NCBI GenBank assembly: GCA_029937545.1
Contig: JAPYPR010000006.1
Coordinates: forward strand, 62,001-126,000
Direction: 5' to 3'
DNA length: 64,000 nt
Source of the DNA: Erythrobacter sp.
GTDB lineage: Bacteria > Pseudomonadota > Alphaproteobacteria > Sphingomonadales > Sphingomonadaceae
Part shown: positions 15,454-24,243 of the stretch, piece after piece
Position numbering within the stretch: the first letter of the stretch is position 1
Layout of the letters: the number at the start of each line of letters is the position of its first letter
Position numbers and translations under genes: made by a program
The notes under the pieces: model-generated
Told to the model about the DNA's origin: nothing
The model's database searches: none
Seen by the model: only the letters and a program-made list of their open reading frames with translations

Positions 15454-16859
15454 TGAGTTTCAAGGGTCTCAAACCCATCGTTTACGGCGGCAAGGAAGTC
15501 TGGCCGCTGATCGAGGGCGGCAAGGGCGTATCCGCCACCAATCACATGAGTTCGGGCGCCTGGGCCGCTGCAGGAGGTATCGGCACGGTCAGCGCGGTCA
15601 ATGCCGACAGCTATGACGAGGACGGCAACCCGATCCCGCAGGTCTACCCGCAGGCCACCCGCAAGGAGCGCTTTGAGCAGCTCGTCCGCTACGCCATCGA
15701 CGGCGCGACCGAACAGGTGAACCGCGCCTACGAGATCGCCGATGGCAAGGGCGCGATCAATATCAACGTGCTGTGGGAGCAGGGCGGGGCGCAGCAGGTG
15801 CTGGAAGGCGTGCTCGACAATTGCGCCGACAAAATCGACGGCGTCACCTGCGGCGCGGGGATGCCTTACAAGCTGGCCGAGATCGCCCAGCGTTACAATG
15901 TGCATTATCTGCCGATCGTCTCGTCTGCCCGCGCTTTCCGCGCATTATGGAAGCGGAGCTATTCCAAGGTGCCGGACCTGCTGGCGGCGGTGGTTTATGA
16001 AGACCCCTGGCTGGCAGGTGGCCACAACGGCCTCTCCAATGCCGAGGATCCGACGAAGCCCGAAGCCCCTTATCCGCGCGTGAAAGCCTTGCGCGAAACG
16101 ATGCGTAACGAAGGCGTCAGCGAGGACACTGCCATCGTGATGGCCGGCGGGGTCTGGTTCCTGCGCGAATGGAACGACTGGATCGACAACCCCGAGCTCG
16201 GCAAAATCGCCTTCCAATTCGGCACGCGCCCGCTGCTGACCCATGAAAGCCCGATCCCGCAGGTCTGGAAGGACATGCTCCGCACGGTCGAGCCGGGCGA
16301 CGTGCTACTGCACAAGTTCAGCCCCACCGGCTTCTATTCCAGTGCGGTGAAAACGCCCTTCCTCTACGACCTGATGCACCGTAGCGAGCGCCAGATCCCG
16401 ATCTTCAAGCGCGACGAGGAGGAGGGCACCATCCCGCTCGCCGATCACGGCAAGGCGAAATATTTCTTCGTCCATCCCGGCGACCAGCGCAAGGCGCAAA
16501 GCTGGATGCACGAGGGCTTCACCGAGGCGCTAAAGACGCCCGACGATACGGTGGTCTTCACCACCCCCGAAAGCGCCGAGCAGATCCGCACCGATCAGCA
16601 GGAATGCATGGGCTGCCTGTCGCACTGCCAGTTTTCCAGTTGGAAGGATCACGACAACCACACCACCGGTCGCCTCGCCGATCCGCGCAGCTTCTGCATC
16701 CAGAAAACCCTGCAGGACATCGCCCATGGCGGTGATCCGGACGAGAACCTCGCCTTCGCTGGCCACGCGGCCTACCGGTTCAAGCAGGACCCGTTCTATT
16801 CGAACAACTTCACCCCGACGGTGAAGGAGCTGGTCGAGCGGATCTTGACGGGGGACTGA
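15453..16859 (+). CDS. Nitronate monooxygenase-like FMN oxidoreductase with a Cys cluster
   Basis: A 468-residue TIM-barrel flavoprotein of the nitronate monooxygenase/2-nitropropane dioxygenase family. FMN-binding segments are visible in HMSSGAWAAAGGIGTVSAV, CGAGMPY, MAGGVWFLREW and FGTRPLLTHESP. It is about 100 residues longer than the usual enzyme. In the C-terminal part four cysteines (385, 388, 392 and 415; C-X2-C-X3-C-X22-C) form a possible metal or Fe-S site not seen in the standard enzyme. The start is an ATG overlapping the upstream stop (TAATG), so it is coupled to the methyltransferase gene. The physiological substrate is unknown. Confidence 0.8.
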   Translation: MSFKGLKPIVYGGKEVWPLIEGGKGVSATNHMSSGAWAAAGGIGTVSAVNADSYDEDGNPIPQVYPQATRKERFEQLVRYAIDGATEQVNRAYEIADGKGAININVLWEQGGAQQVLEGVLDNCADKIDGVTCGAGMPYKLAEIAQRYNVHYLPIVSSARAFRALWKRSYSKVPDLLAAVVYEDPWLAGGHNGLSNAEDPTKPEAPYPRVKALRETMRNEGVSEDTAIVMAGGVWFLREWNDWIDNPELGKIAFQFGTRPLLTHESPIPQVWKDMLRTVEPGDVLLHKFSPTGFYSSAVKTPFLYDLMHRSERQIPIFKRDEEEGTIPLADHGKAKYFFVHPGDQRKAQSWMHEGFTEALKTPDDTVVFTTPESAEQIRTDQQECMGCLSHCQFSSWKDHDNHTTGRLADPRSFCIQKTLQDIAHGGDPDENLAFAGHAAYRFKQDPFYSNNFTPTVKELVERILTGD

Positions 16860-16862
16860 CGC

Positions 16863-17291
16863 TTAGCGCCAGAGCTGCATCGCCCTAATCGCGTCGGGCA
16901 TCTTTACGTCGGTGTCGGGGCGCGAGAGGGTGCGTTCGATCAGCTTCCATTTACGCGCGATCTTTCCCTTCTGCCACAGATCGACGACCCAGCTGTCGCC
17001 GGTCCAGTCGCGGCCTTCGATCGAGGCCTCCAGACCGAGGCGCGTGGCGAAAACGGCGACATTACCATGGCGGCGCACATAGACCTCGTCGAAGCGGTAG
17101 CCGGTGCAGCGGAAGCGTGTGGTGGCGGCCTCCAGCCAGCTGGCGCGGTCTAGGATCACGGGCTTGCTGGACCCCAGGAGGAAAATGAAATCGCGCGCGG
17201 CGAGCGATTTCATCTGGTTGCGATCACGCTGCATCCACGAGCGCATCCAGAGGTGTTCGAGCGCTTCGATCTTGGCTGAAAATTCGTCCAT
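16863..17291 (-). CDS. Nuclear transport factor 2-like (DUF4440/SnoaL-type) protein
   Basis: A 142-residue protein with the cone-shaped NTF2-like pattern: an N-terminal helix pair (EALEHLWMRSWMQRDRNQMKSLAARDFIFL), then strands containing FDEVYVRRHGNVAVFATRLG and WTGDSWVVDLWQKGKIARKWKLIER. Proteins of this type bind or isomerise small hydrophobic ligands, and many have no known role. It is convergent with the flavin oxidoreductase, only 3 bases apart, and lies downstream of the D-2-hydroxyacid dehydrogenase on the same strand. Confidence 0.7.
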   Translation of the reverse strand: MDEFSAKIEALEHLWMRSWMQRDRNQMKSLAARDFIFLLGSSKPVILDRASWLEAATTRFRCTGYRFDEVYVRRHGNVAVFATRLGLEASIEGRDWTGDSWVVDLWQKGKIARKWKLIERTLSRPDTDVKMPDAIRAMQLWR

Positions 17292-17343
17292 GGGCGCGGC
17301 GATACATTCCTTCCCGCCGATGGCAAGCGGACTTCTGCGACGG

Positions 17344-18360
17344 TCAGCCGAGGCCGGTCAGCACCTGGTCGGGCGGGCGATGGCCATCGGCCCACATGCG
17401 GATATTGGCGATGACCCTCAGGCCCGATTCCTCGCGACCTTCGCGCGTGGCGCTGCCGATGTGGGGCAGGGTCATGACATTGGGATGACGGATGAGGCGT
17501 CCGTCGACATTGGGCTCGTCGGGATAAACGTCGAGTCCCGCGCCGGACAGGTGGCCGTTCTCCAGCGCCGCGATCAGCGCTTCCTGATCGACGAGATCGC
17601 CCCGCGCGGTGTTGATGAGGCTCGCGCCCGGTTTCATCAGGCCGATGCGCCGCTCGTCGATCAGCCGGTGCGTGCCGGGCGTCGCTGGGCAGTGGAGCGT
17701 GAGGATGTCCGCCTGCGCCGCCAGATCGTCGAGATTTTCGACCCAGCTTGCATCGAACATGCGCTCGACCGCTTCGGGCAAACGCTTGCGATTGTGATAG
17801 GCGATGCGCAGGCCGAAGGCGCGCGCGCGGTGGGCGACGGCCTGCCCGATCCGGCCCATGCCGACAATGCCCAGCACCTTGCCTGCCAGCTTGGTTCCTA
17901 GCAGCGCGGTCGGAGTCCAGCCGGTCCATTCGCCGCTGCGGATCAGCTGCACGCCTTCGCGGATGCGGCGCGGGACGCCGATAATGCCGACCATGGCGAG
18001 ATCGGCGGTATCGTCGGTGAAGACACCTGGCGTGTTGGTGACCATGATGCCGCGATCATGCGCTGCCTTGAGGTCCAGATGTTCGGTCCCAGCGCCGAAA
18101 TTGGCGATCAGGCCGAGGTCGTCGCCTGCTTCGGCAATCATGTCGCCGTCGATGCGGTCGGTGACGGTCGGCACGAGGACATCGCAGTCCTTCATGGCAG
18201 CCACGAGCTCGTTGCGCGTCAGTGGCCGGTCCTCACCGTTGAGCGTCACATCGAACAATTCGGCCATGCGCACTTCGACCGACGGCATGAGGTGACGGGT
18301 GACGACAACCCGCGGCGTGCGGGTGAGGCGTTTCTCGACCTGTTCGGTGGCGCTTTCCAT
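17344..18360 (-). CDS. D-2-hydroxyacid dehydrogenase (glyoxylate/hydroxypyruvate reductase type)
   Basis: A 338-residue NAD(P)-dependent dehydrogenase. The nucleotide-binding motif is GIVGMGRIGQAVAHRARAFG. The substrate-binding NFGAGTEHLD, the catalytic arginine region SLINTARGDLVDQEAL, the glutamate in GLDVYPDEPN and the histidine in LPHIGSAT are all present. The Gly-Met-Gly pattern and the overall sequence fit D-glycerate dehydrogenase/glyoxylate reductase. The start at 18360 is the first ATG and gives a ten-residue leader before the conserved region; a slightly later start is possible. Confidence 0.88.
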   Translation of the reverse strand: MESATEQVEKRLTRTPRVVVTRHLMPSVEVRMAELFDVTLNGEDRPLTRNELVAAMKDCDVLVPTVTDRIDGDMIAEAGDDLGLIANFGAGTEHLDLKAAHDRGIMVTNTPGVFTDDTADLAMVGIIGVPRRIREGVQLIRSGEWTGWTPTALLGTKLAGKVLGIVGMGRIGQAVAHRARAFGLRIAYHNRKRLPEAVERMFDASWVENLDDLAAQADILTLHCPATPGTHRLIDERRIGLMKPGASLINTARGDLVDQEALIAALENGHLSGAGLDVYPDEPNVDGRLIRHPNVMTLPHIGSATREGREESGLRVIANIRMWADGHRPPDQVLTGLG

Positions 18361-18444
18361 GCTGGTGAAAAGCGCTAGGGCGAGGGCGGGGTGATGGTCA
18401 AGCGCGGTTGCCGTGGCAGCGCAGAATCATGTAAGGGTTCCACC

Positions 18445-18912
18445 ATGGTCGCGCGCCTTCTCATCGCCCTCGCCTGCTTCGTCGGTCTGCCCGTTTCGGC
18501 AGCAGCGCAGGAACGCGAGGTGCCCTACTGGGCGACCATCCGCGCGAGCGAGCTCAACATGCGCGTGGGGCCGAGCGCCGACTACAAGATCGACTGGGTC
18601 TATCGCCGCCCCGGACTACCAGTGAAGGTCGTGCGCGTGATGGAAGGCTGGCGGCTGATCGAGGATCCCGCGGGTGACAAAGGCTGGGTCGTGGCCCGTC
18701 TGCTGAGCCCGGATCACGGCGCGATCGTCATCGGCGATGGGCCCGCTGACATGCGCGCCGGTCCGGCCGCGGATGCCGTACTCAAATGGCGGGTCGAGCC
18801 AGGCGTCGTAGCGGCTTTGGGCGAGTGCGAAGACCAGTGGTGCGAAGTGACGATCGGCAACCGGCGTGGCTGGATTGCGCAGGACCGGTTGTGGGGCGCA
18901 GGCACGCCGTGA
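18445..18912 (+). CDS. Exported SH3-domain protein
   Basis: A 155-residue protein with a cleavable signal peptide (MVARLLIALACFVGLPVSAAAQ) and two bacterial SH3-like repeats: ASELNMRVGPSADYKIDWVY with GWRLIEDPAGDKGWV, then DMRAGPAADAVLKWRV with QWCEVTIGNRRGWI. Such domains bind peptidoglycan or sit in envelope proteins (DUF1058/SH3_4 type). I start it at ATG 18445 behind AAGGG; an earlier in-frame GTG gives a poor N-terminus. It is divergent from the dehydrogenase, and no partner gene is adjacent. Confidence 0.8.
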   Translation: MVARLLIALACFVGLPVSAAAQEREVPYWATIRASELNMRVGPSADYKIDWVYRRPGLPVKVVRVMEGWRLIEDPAGDKGWVVARLLSPDHGAIVIGDGPADMRAGPAADAVLKWRVEPGVVAALGECEDQWCEVTIGNRRGWIAQDRLWGAGTP

Positions 18913-18965
18913 CATGAAAAGGGCGCCCCTTCCGAGCTGCTTTCTCCGTTTTCAGGTTGAACCAT

Positions 18966-19397
18966 TTACATAGTCGTTTCGGCAGAGATTCCATTGCCCT
19001 CGACCTTGCGCACTGTTGCGGTGGTATTGCCATCCGCATCGCGCATCTGGAAGCTGCCATCGGAGCCCGGCGCGCCGCCGGCGTAACATTGCTCGGGCTC
19101 GGTACCTTCGGGATCGAAGCACATTTGCGAGCCTTCCTGGCGCCAGGTACCGCGTTCGGTCTCGGTACCGTCCGGCATCGTATCGACATAGGTGCCGTCG
19201 GCGTTGATCTGCTGCATGGTGACGCTGCCGTCGGCCATCTGCACCTCGTAAGTGCCGGTCATGTCGCCGGTAGCCGTGCTGCCGAGCGTGGTGTGGGCCG
19301 GCGTTGCCGTATCCAGCGGTTCGGGAGCGGGTTCCTCGTTGGATCCGCAGGCGGCGAGCGCTACCGTGGCGGCAGCGACGAAAAGCTTGGTCTTCAT
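18966..19397 (-). CDS. Small lipoprotein of unknown function
   Basis: A 143-residue protein with a lipoprotein signal (MKTKLFVAAATVALAAC, Cys17) and a low-complexity Thr/Pro/Glu linker. A small beta-rich domain follows (GTYEVQMADGSVTMQQINAD, GTWRQEGSQMCFDPEGTEPE) resembling outer-membrane-lipoprotein repeats found in sphingomonads, but I do not recognise a named family. A clear SD (GGGGAAG) precedes the ATG at 19395-19397. An upstream in-frame extension to 19547 is not credible. It is downstream of the thiolase gene on the same strand, 59 bases apart. Confidence 0.75.
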   Translation of the reverse strand: MKTKLFVAAATVALAACGSNEEPAPEPLDTATPAHTTLGSTATGDMTGTYEVQMADGSVTMQQINADGTYVDTMPDGTETERGTWRQEGSQMCFDPEGTEPEQCYAGGAPGSDGSFQMRDADGNTTATVRKVEGNGISAETTM

Positions 19398-19455
19398 GGC
19401 ACTTCCCCTTTCGCCGCACCAACGCGCAGGCCCGGGGGAAGTGCCGCAGAAAACG

Positions 19456-20652
19456 TCAGACCATTTCGACGGCGACCGCCGTGGCTTCGCCGCCGCCGAT
19501 GCAGAGCGAGGCGATGCCGCGCTTCTTTCCCTGCTGCTTGAGCGCATTGAGCAGCGTCACGATGATGCGCGTGCCGCTTGCGCCGATCGGATGGCCGAGC
19601 GCGGTGCCGCCGCCGTTCACGTTGATCTTGTCGTGCGGGATACCGATGTCGCGCATGGCGAACATGGCGACGCAGGCAAACGCCTCGTTGACTTCCCACA
19701 GGTCGACCTCGTCCGCCGACCAGCCGGCCTTCTCAAGCACCTTATTGATGGCGCCCACCGGGGCGACGGTGAATTCGCTCGGCTCCTGCGCATGCGCAGC
19801 CATGGCGACGATCTTCGCGACCGGCTCCTGCCCGTTTTCTCTGGCGACGCTTTCGCGCGTCAAGACCACGGCAGCCGCGCCGTCGGAGATCGACGAGGAC
19901 GTCGCTGCGGTGATCGTGCCATCCTTGGCGAAAGCGGGGCGCAGGGTCGGGATCTTGTCGGGCTTGCCCTTGCCGGGCTGCTCGTCGTGCTCGACCGTCA
20001 CATCGCCGCGGCGCGTCGAGAAGCTGACCGGTACGACTTCGTCGGCAAAGGCACCGTTTTCGATGGCGGCATTCGCGCGGCGCAGCGACTCGATGGAATA
20101 GTCGTCCATCTGCTCACGTGTCAGCTGGTAGTCGTTCGCCGTGTCCTGCGCGAAGGTGCCCATGGCGCGCCCTTCCTCATAGGCATCTTCGAGCCCGTCG
20201 AGGAACATGTGGTCGTAGGTGGTGTCATGGCCCAGTCGCGCGCCGCTGCGGTGCTTCTTGAGCAGGTAGGGCGCATTGGTCATGCTCTCCATGCCGCCTG
20301 CGACAATGTAGTTCACATCGCCTGTGGAGAGCGCTTCCGCGCCCATGATAACCGTTTGCATGCCGCTGCCGCAGACCTTGTTGACCGTGGTCGCCTGGAC
20401 CGATTTCGGCAGGCCTGCCTTGATCGAGGCCTGGCGGGCAGGGGCCTGGCCGAGGCCTGCAGGCAGGACGCAACCCATGTAGGTGCGGTCAAACTTGTCG
20501 ACCGGCACACCCGAGCGCTCTACCGCAGCCTTGACCGCAGTCGCGCCCAGATCGGTCGCCGAAACATCGGCAAGGGCGCCCTGCATGCCTCCCATCGGAG
20601 TACGTGCGTAAGACAGGATGACGACGGGGTCGGCTGCGCTGAACTGGGTCAT
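19456..20652 (-). CDS. Acetyl-CoA C-acetyltransferase (thiolase)
   Basis: A 398-residue thiolase, the normal length. The acyl-accepting cysteine is Cys94 in NKVCGSGMQT; the second-half catalytic histidine and cysteine are in GGGTALGHPIGASG and SLCIGGGEATA, and WEVNEAFA is the family NEAF motif. It condenses two acetyl-CoA or cleaves acetoacetyl-CoA. The pattern fits the biosynthetic or acetoacetyl type, not the FadA long-chain enzyme. It stands alone, divergent from an aldehyde dehydrogenase, so the pathway (polyhydroxyalkanoate, ketone body or amino acid catabolism) cannot be decided from context. Confidence 0.92.
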   Translation of the reverse strand: MTQFSAADPVVILSYARTPMGGMQGALADVSATDLGATAVKAAVERSGVPVDKFDRTYMGCVLPAGLGQAPARQASIKAGLPKSVQATTVNKVCGSGMQTVIMGAEALSTGDVNYIVAGGMESMTNAPYLLKKHRSGARLGHDTTYDHMFLDGLEDAYEEGRAMGTFAQDTANDYQLTREQMDDYSIESLRRANAAIENGAFADEVVPVSFSTRRGDVTVEHDEQPGKGKPDKIPTLRPAFAKDGTITAATSSSISDGAAAVVLTRESVARENGQEPVAKIVAMAAHAQEPSEFTVAPVGAINKVLEKAGWSADEVDLWEVNEAFACVAMFAMRDIGIPHDKINVNGGGTALGHPIGASGTRIIVTLLNALKQQGKKRGIASLCIGGGEATAVAVEMV

Positions 20653-20759
20653 GCTTGTGCTGGTCCTCTGGTTCTGTGATATCGGTTGCCAATGGCGACC
20701 TAATTGGAGGTTCGCTTTTACCTAGTGCTGCGCCGCAGCAAGATCAAATGGAGAGAGCG

Positions 20760-22190
20760 ATGGCGGACGACCGGAAGAGCGAGATGGAAGACGTGCTGCG
20801 CAAACAGCGCGCCGCGCACACACAGACCCGTCCCGAACCGATGGCCCTGCGCAAGGACCGCATCGAGCGCGCCATCAACCTGCTGAAAACCCATGCCGAC
20901 GACTTGTGCAAGGTGATGAGCGCCGATTTCGGCAACCGCTCGCCCCAGCAGTCGATGATGACCGACATCGTCGGCACTATCAATTTCGGTAAATACTGCC
21001 TCAAGCACATGGATAAGTGGGCGCGGCCCGACAAGCGGCACGTCCAGTTCCCGCTCGGCCTGATGGGCGCTAAGGCGGAAGTGCGTTATGAGCCGAAGGG
21101 CGTCATCGGCATCCTCAGCCCGTGGAATTTCCCGGTCAATCTCAGCTTCGGTCCTCTGATGCAGGTCTTCGCGGCGGGCAATCGCGCGATGATCAAGCCG
21201 AGCGAGTTTACCGAGAAGACCAGCTTGCTGACGCAGGAACTGGTCGAAAAGTATTTTACTCCGGACGAGTGCGCTGTCTTCACCGGCGGGCCGGAAGTCG
21301 CGGCGGCCTTCGCCGAACTGCCCTTCGACCATCTCGTCTTCACCGGTTCCACCGCAACCGGTCGCAAGGTCATGGAGGCCGCAGCGAAGAACCTCGTTCC
21401 TGTCACATTGGAACTGGGGGGCAAGAGCCCGGTCTTCCTCGGCGAGAGTGCCGACTTCGCCAAGGCGGGCGAACGTATCGCGCTCGGCAAGATGCTCAAT
21501 GCAGGGCAGATCTGCCTTGCCCCGGACTATCTCTACGTGCCGGAAAGCAAGCAGGACGAAGCAATCCACGGCGTCTGGCAAGGCACCGCGAACATGTATC
21601 CGACCATGCTGGAGAACGAGGACTACGCCAGCATCGTCAGCGACCATCACTTCGAGCGGCTAAAGGGTCTCGTCGCCGATGCGAAGGACAAGGGCGCAGA
21701 AGTGATCGAGGTCAACCCCGGCAATGAGGACTTCGGCAATGCTAACCAGCGCAAGATGCCGTTGACCATCCTCAAGAACGTCACCGACGACATGAAGGCG
21801 ATGCAGGAGGAGATCTTCGGGCCGGTTCTCCCGGTCAAGACCTACAACCGCGTCGAGGAAGCGATCGACTACGTGAACGAGAACGACCGCCCCCTTGGCC
21901 TCTATTATTTCGGTGAGAGCAGCGACGAACGCGAGAAGGTGCTGACCAAAACCATCAGCGGCGGCGTGACGGTGAACGACGTGATTTTCCACGTGTCGAT
22001 GGACGATTTGCCGTTCGGCGGCACCGGGCCTTCCGGCATGGGCAGCTATCACGGTGTCGAGGGCTTCCGCGAATTCAGCCATGCGCGCAGCGTTTACAGC
22101 CAGTCCAAGATCGACATCGCCAAGCTAGGCGGTCTCAAGCCGCCGTATGGTGCTGCGACAGACAAGACGATCAAGTCCGCCTTGAAATAG
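20760..22190 (+). CDS. Coniferyl-aldehyde dehydrogenase-type aldehyde dehydrogenase
   Basis: A 476-residue NAD(P)-dependent aldehyde dehydrogenase. Landmarks are GVIGILSPWNFPVNLSF (cofactor site), FTGSTATGRKVM, the general base Glu218 in LELGGKSP, the catalytic Cys252 in NAGQICLAPDY, and EEIFGPVLPV. The Cys context (GQICLAPDY) and the C-terminus place it with the coniferyl-aldehyde dehydrogenase/fatty aldehyde dehydrogenase group. The natural substrate is not certain. I use ATG 20760 behind GGAGAGAGCG; an ATG four codons upstream overlaps that SD. Confidence 0.88.
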   Translation: MADDRKSEMEDVLRKQRAAHTQTRPEPMALRKDRIERAINLLKTHADDLCKVMSADFGNRSPQQSMMTDIVGTINFGKYCLKHMDKWARPDKRHVQFPLGLMGAKAEVRYEPKGVIGILSPWNFPVNLSFGPLMQVFAAGNRAMIKPSEFTEKTSLLTQELVEKYFTPDECAVFTGGPEVAAAFAELPFDHLVFTGSTATGRKVMEAAAKNLVPVTLELGGKSPVFLGESADFAKAGERIALGKMLNAGQICLAPDYLYVPESKQDEAIHGVWQGTANMYPTMLENEDYASIVSDHHFERLKGLVADAKDKGAEVIEVNPGNEDFGNANQRKMPLTILKNVTDDMKAMQEEIFGPVLPVKTYNRVEEAIDYVNENDRPLGLYYFGESSDEREKVLTKTISGGVTVNDVIFHVSMDDLPFGGTGPSGMGSYHGVEGFREFSHARSVYSQSKIDIAKLGGLKPPYGAATDKTIKSALK

Positions 22191-22195
22191 GCTCG

Positions 22196-22226
22196 CCGGA
22201 TGCGCGGCCGGGGCAGGAGCATCCGG
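22196..22226 (+). terminator. Hairpin after the aldehyde dehydrogenase gene
   Basis: CCGGATGC (22196-22203) pairs with GCATCCGG (22219-22226), a perfect 8-base stem with a 15-base loop, just after the stop codon. No T-tract follows, so it may be a weak or factor-dependent terminator. Confidence 0.4.
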
Positions 22227-22273
22227 TCCCGGTTCGCGCAATCGATTGTGCGGGATTTGCGCGTGCCGCACCC

Positions 22274-22302
22274 TTGCACCTGCCCGCCGAGGGGCCTAGA
22301 GG
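22274..22302 (+). promoter_or_regulatory. Candidate promoter of the nuo operon
   Basis: TTGCAC (22274-22279), 17-base spacer, TAGAGG (22297-22302), about 50 bases ahead of the nuoA start. A 10-base palindrome CAATCGATTG lies 25 bases upstream at 22239-22248 and could be an operator. Confidence 0.4.
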
Positions 22303-22353
22303 CGTGCGCGAACCGTACCCCGGCGGAATCGCCTCCGCGGCAAGGAACTCTAC

Positions 22354-22728
22354 GTGGTCGACCTCGAACAATATCTGCCTATCCTCATCTTCCTGTTCAT
22401 CGCGGTCATCCTTTCGGCAGCCTTCGTGTTCCTGCCGATGGGTGTCTCGCGCCTCACCGGCGCGCATAACCCCGATGCCGAGAAGCTGAGCGAATACGAG
22501 TGCGGCTTCCCCGCCTTCGAAGATCCGCGCAGCCAGTTCGACGTGAAATTCTACCTGGTGGCGATCAGCTTCCTGCTGTTCGATCTCGAGGCCTCGTTCC
22601 TGTTCCCCTGGGCGGTGAGCCTCGACGTGACCGGCTGGATGGGCTGGGCCGGGATGATGATTTTCCTGGGCATTCTCGCCATCGGTCTCGCCTATGAATG
22701 GAAAATGGGGGCGCTGGACTGGCAATGA
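22354..22728 (+). CDS. nuoA: NADH-quinone oxidoreductase subunit A
   Basis: NuoA is a small membrane subunit at the quinone end of complex I. The 124-residue protein has three membrane segments and the conserved loop [21 protein letters not shown] with its single Cys. It begins with a GTG behind AAGGA and is the first gene of a tightly packed operon that runs to nuoN. Its stop overlaps the nuoB start (ATGA). Confidence 0.97.
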   Translation: MVDLEQYLPILIFLFIAVILSAAFVFLPMGVSRLTGAHNPDAEKLSEYECGFPAFEDPRSQFDVKFYLVAISFLLFDLEASFLFPWAVSLDVTGWMGWAGMMIFLGILAIGLAYEWKMGALDWQ

Positions 22729-23342
22729 GCAATCCGAATACCGATCCCGCCCTTGTCGGCACCGCCTCGCTGAATCCCGCGCTCGACGACCAGCGCATGC
22801 GCGACAGCGCGCTGCCGACCGCCAAGGGCGGCGAAGTGCGCCAGCCCGATGCGGACTATTTCAACGCGCTGCAGACCGAAGTGAACGACAAGGGATTCCT
22901 CGTCACCAGCACAGAGGACCTGTTTCACTGGGCGCGCACGGGCAGCCTTTGGTGGATGACCTTCGGCCTCGCCTGCTGCGCGGTCGAGATGATCCACGTC
23001 AACATGCCGCGCTACGACATGGAGCGCTTCGGCGTCGCCCCGCGCGCCTCGCCTCGCCAGTCGGACGTGATGATCGTCGCCGGTACGCTGTGCAACAAGA
23101 TGGCTCCGGCGCTGCGCAAGGTCTACGACCAGATGTCCGATCCGAAATATGTGATCAGCATGGGCAGCTGCGCCAATGGCGGCGGCTATTATCACTACAG
23201 CTATTCGGTGGTGCGCGGCTGCGACCGCATCGTGCCGGTCGACATCTATGTCCCCGGGTGCCCGCCGACGGCCGAGGCGCTGCTCTATGGCGTGATGCAG
23301 CTGCAGCGCAAGATCCGCCGCTCGGGCACGATCCAGAGGTAG
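22725..23342 (+). CDS. nuoB: NADH-quinone oxidoreductase subunit B (cluster N2)
   Basis: NuoB holds the terminal [4Fe-4S] cluster N2 that reduces ubiquinone. The 205-residue protein has the tandem cysteines in [10 protein letters not shown], and further ligands in [11 protein letters not shown] and [11 protein letters not shown]. The N-terminal 45 residues are a variable extension. I start it at the ATG overlapping the nuoA stop; a start nine codons upstream would overlap nuoA further and is less likely. Confidence 0.97.
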   Translation: MSNPNTDPALVGTASLNPALDDQRMRDSALPTAKGGEVRQPDADYFNALQTEVNDKGFLVTSTEDLFHWARTGSLWWMTFGLACCAVEMIHVNMPRYDMERFGVAPRASPRQSDVMIVAGTLCNKMAPALRKVYDQMSDPKYVISMGSCANGGGYYHYSYSVVRGCDRIVPVDIYVPGCPPTAEALLYGVMQLQRKIRRSGTIQR

Positions 23343-23352
23343 GGACGAGGAT

Positions 23353-24243
23353 ATGGCAACCCTACACTCCGCGCCCCGCTTCACGCTGATCGACGGGTTG
23401 AAAGGCACGCTTTCGACTGCGCTGGGCGACCATCTGGTCGACGCTCACGAAGAGCACGGCGAGCTGCTGCTGCACGTCAAGCGCGACAGCATCGAAGACG
23501 TGCTTCGCATCCTGCGCGACGATCACGCCTACCAGCAGCTGATGGAAATCGCCGGGGCCGACTATCCCTCGCGGTCCGAGCGGTTCGAGATCGTCTATAT
23601 GCTCCTCTCGCTGACGACCAACAGCCGGATCATGGTGAAATGCCGTGCGAGCGAGGATACCCCCGTGCCGACGGTCACCACGCTGTGGCCTAATGCTGGC
23701 TGGCTCGAGCGCGAGGTGTTCGACATGTACGGTGTGCTTTTCGCCGGGAACACCGACCTGCGGCGCATCCTGACCGATTATGGCTTCGAAGGACACCCTT
23801 TCCGCAAGGACTTCCCGCTGACCGGCTATACCGAGCTGCGTTATTCCGAAGACGAGAAGCGCGTGGTCTACGAGCCGGTCGAGCTCGCGCAGGATTTGCG
23901 CCAGTTCGACTTCATGTCGCCGTGGGAAGGCGCGGACTATGTCCTGCCGGGCGACGAGAAGGCGGACATGCCGCCGGTCGACGATCCCAAGGTCACGGAA
24001 AAGCCCTCGGACACCGGTGCAGGTGCCAAGACCGACGAGCACGCAGCCGACAAGGTGAGCGCGGACGCTCCGGCGGAAAAGGATGGCGGCAAGGCCATCG
24101 ATCCGCCCGGGCCTACCGAAGACCGCGCCGCGCGCCCCAAGCGCAAGGGCAAGACTACCGACACCGCCAAGGCGACCGAGACGAAAAAGAAGAAGGCCCC
24201 CGCGAAGCGCAAGCCTGCGGCCAGGAAGAAGGACGACAATTGA
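23353..24243 (+). CDS. nuoC: NADH-quinone oxidoreductase subunit C with a Lys/Ala-rich tail
   Basis: NuoC is part of the peripheral arm, packed against NuoD. Residues 1-200 are the normal 30 kDa subunit, including TLWPNAGWLEREVFDMYGV and GHPFRKDFPLTGYTELRY. Residues from about 203 to 296 are an extra low-complexity tail, first acidic and Pro-rich, then very basic (ETKKKKAPAKRKPAARKK). The tail is not needed for the fold in other bacteria. The gene lies 10 bases after nuoB, and its TGA overlaps the ATG of an inserted lipoprotein gene. Confidence 0.95.
   Translation: MATLHSAPRFTLIDGLKGTLSTALGDHLVDAHEEHGELLLHVKRDSIEDVLRILRDDHAYQQLMEIAGADYPSRSERFEIVYMLLSLTTNSRIMVKCRASEDTPVPTVTTLWPNAGWLEREVFDMYGVLFAGNTDLRRILTDYGFEGHPFRKDFPLTGYTELRYSEDEKRVVYEPVELAQDLRQFDFMSPWEGADYVLPGDEKADMPPVDDPKVTEKPSDTGAGAKTDEHAADKVSADAPAEKDGGKAIDPPGPTEDRAARPKRKGKTTDTAKATETKKKKAPAKRKPAARKKDDN

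Noticed and set aside
17461-17475. A 13-base match to the end of the putative MITE inside the hydroxyacid dehydrogenase gene
   Set aside because: It encodes the conserved Leu-Pro-His-Ile-Gly catalytic segment, has no second arm nearby, and is a chance match in GC-rich DNA.
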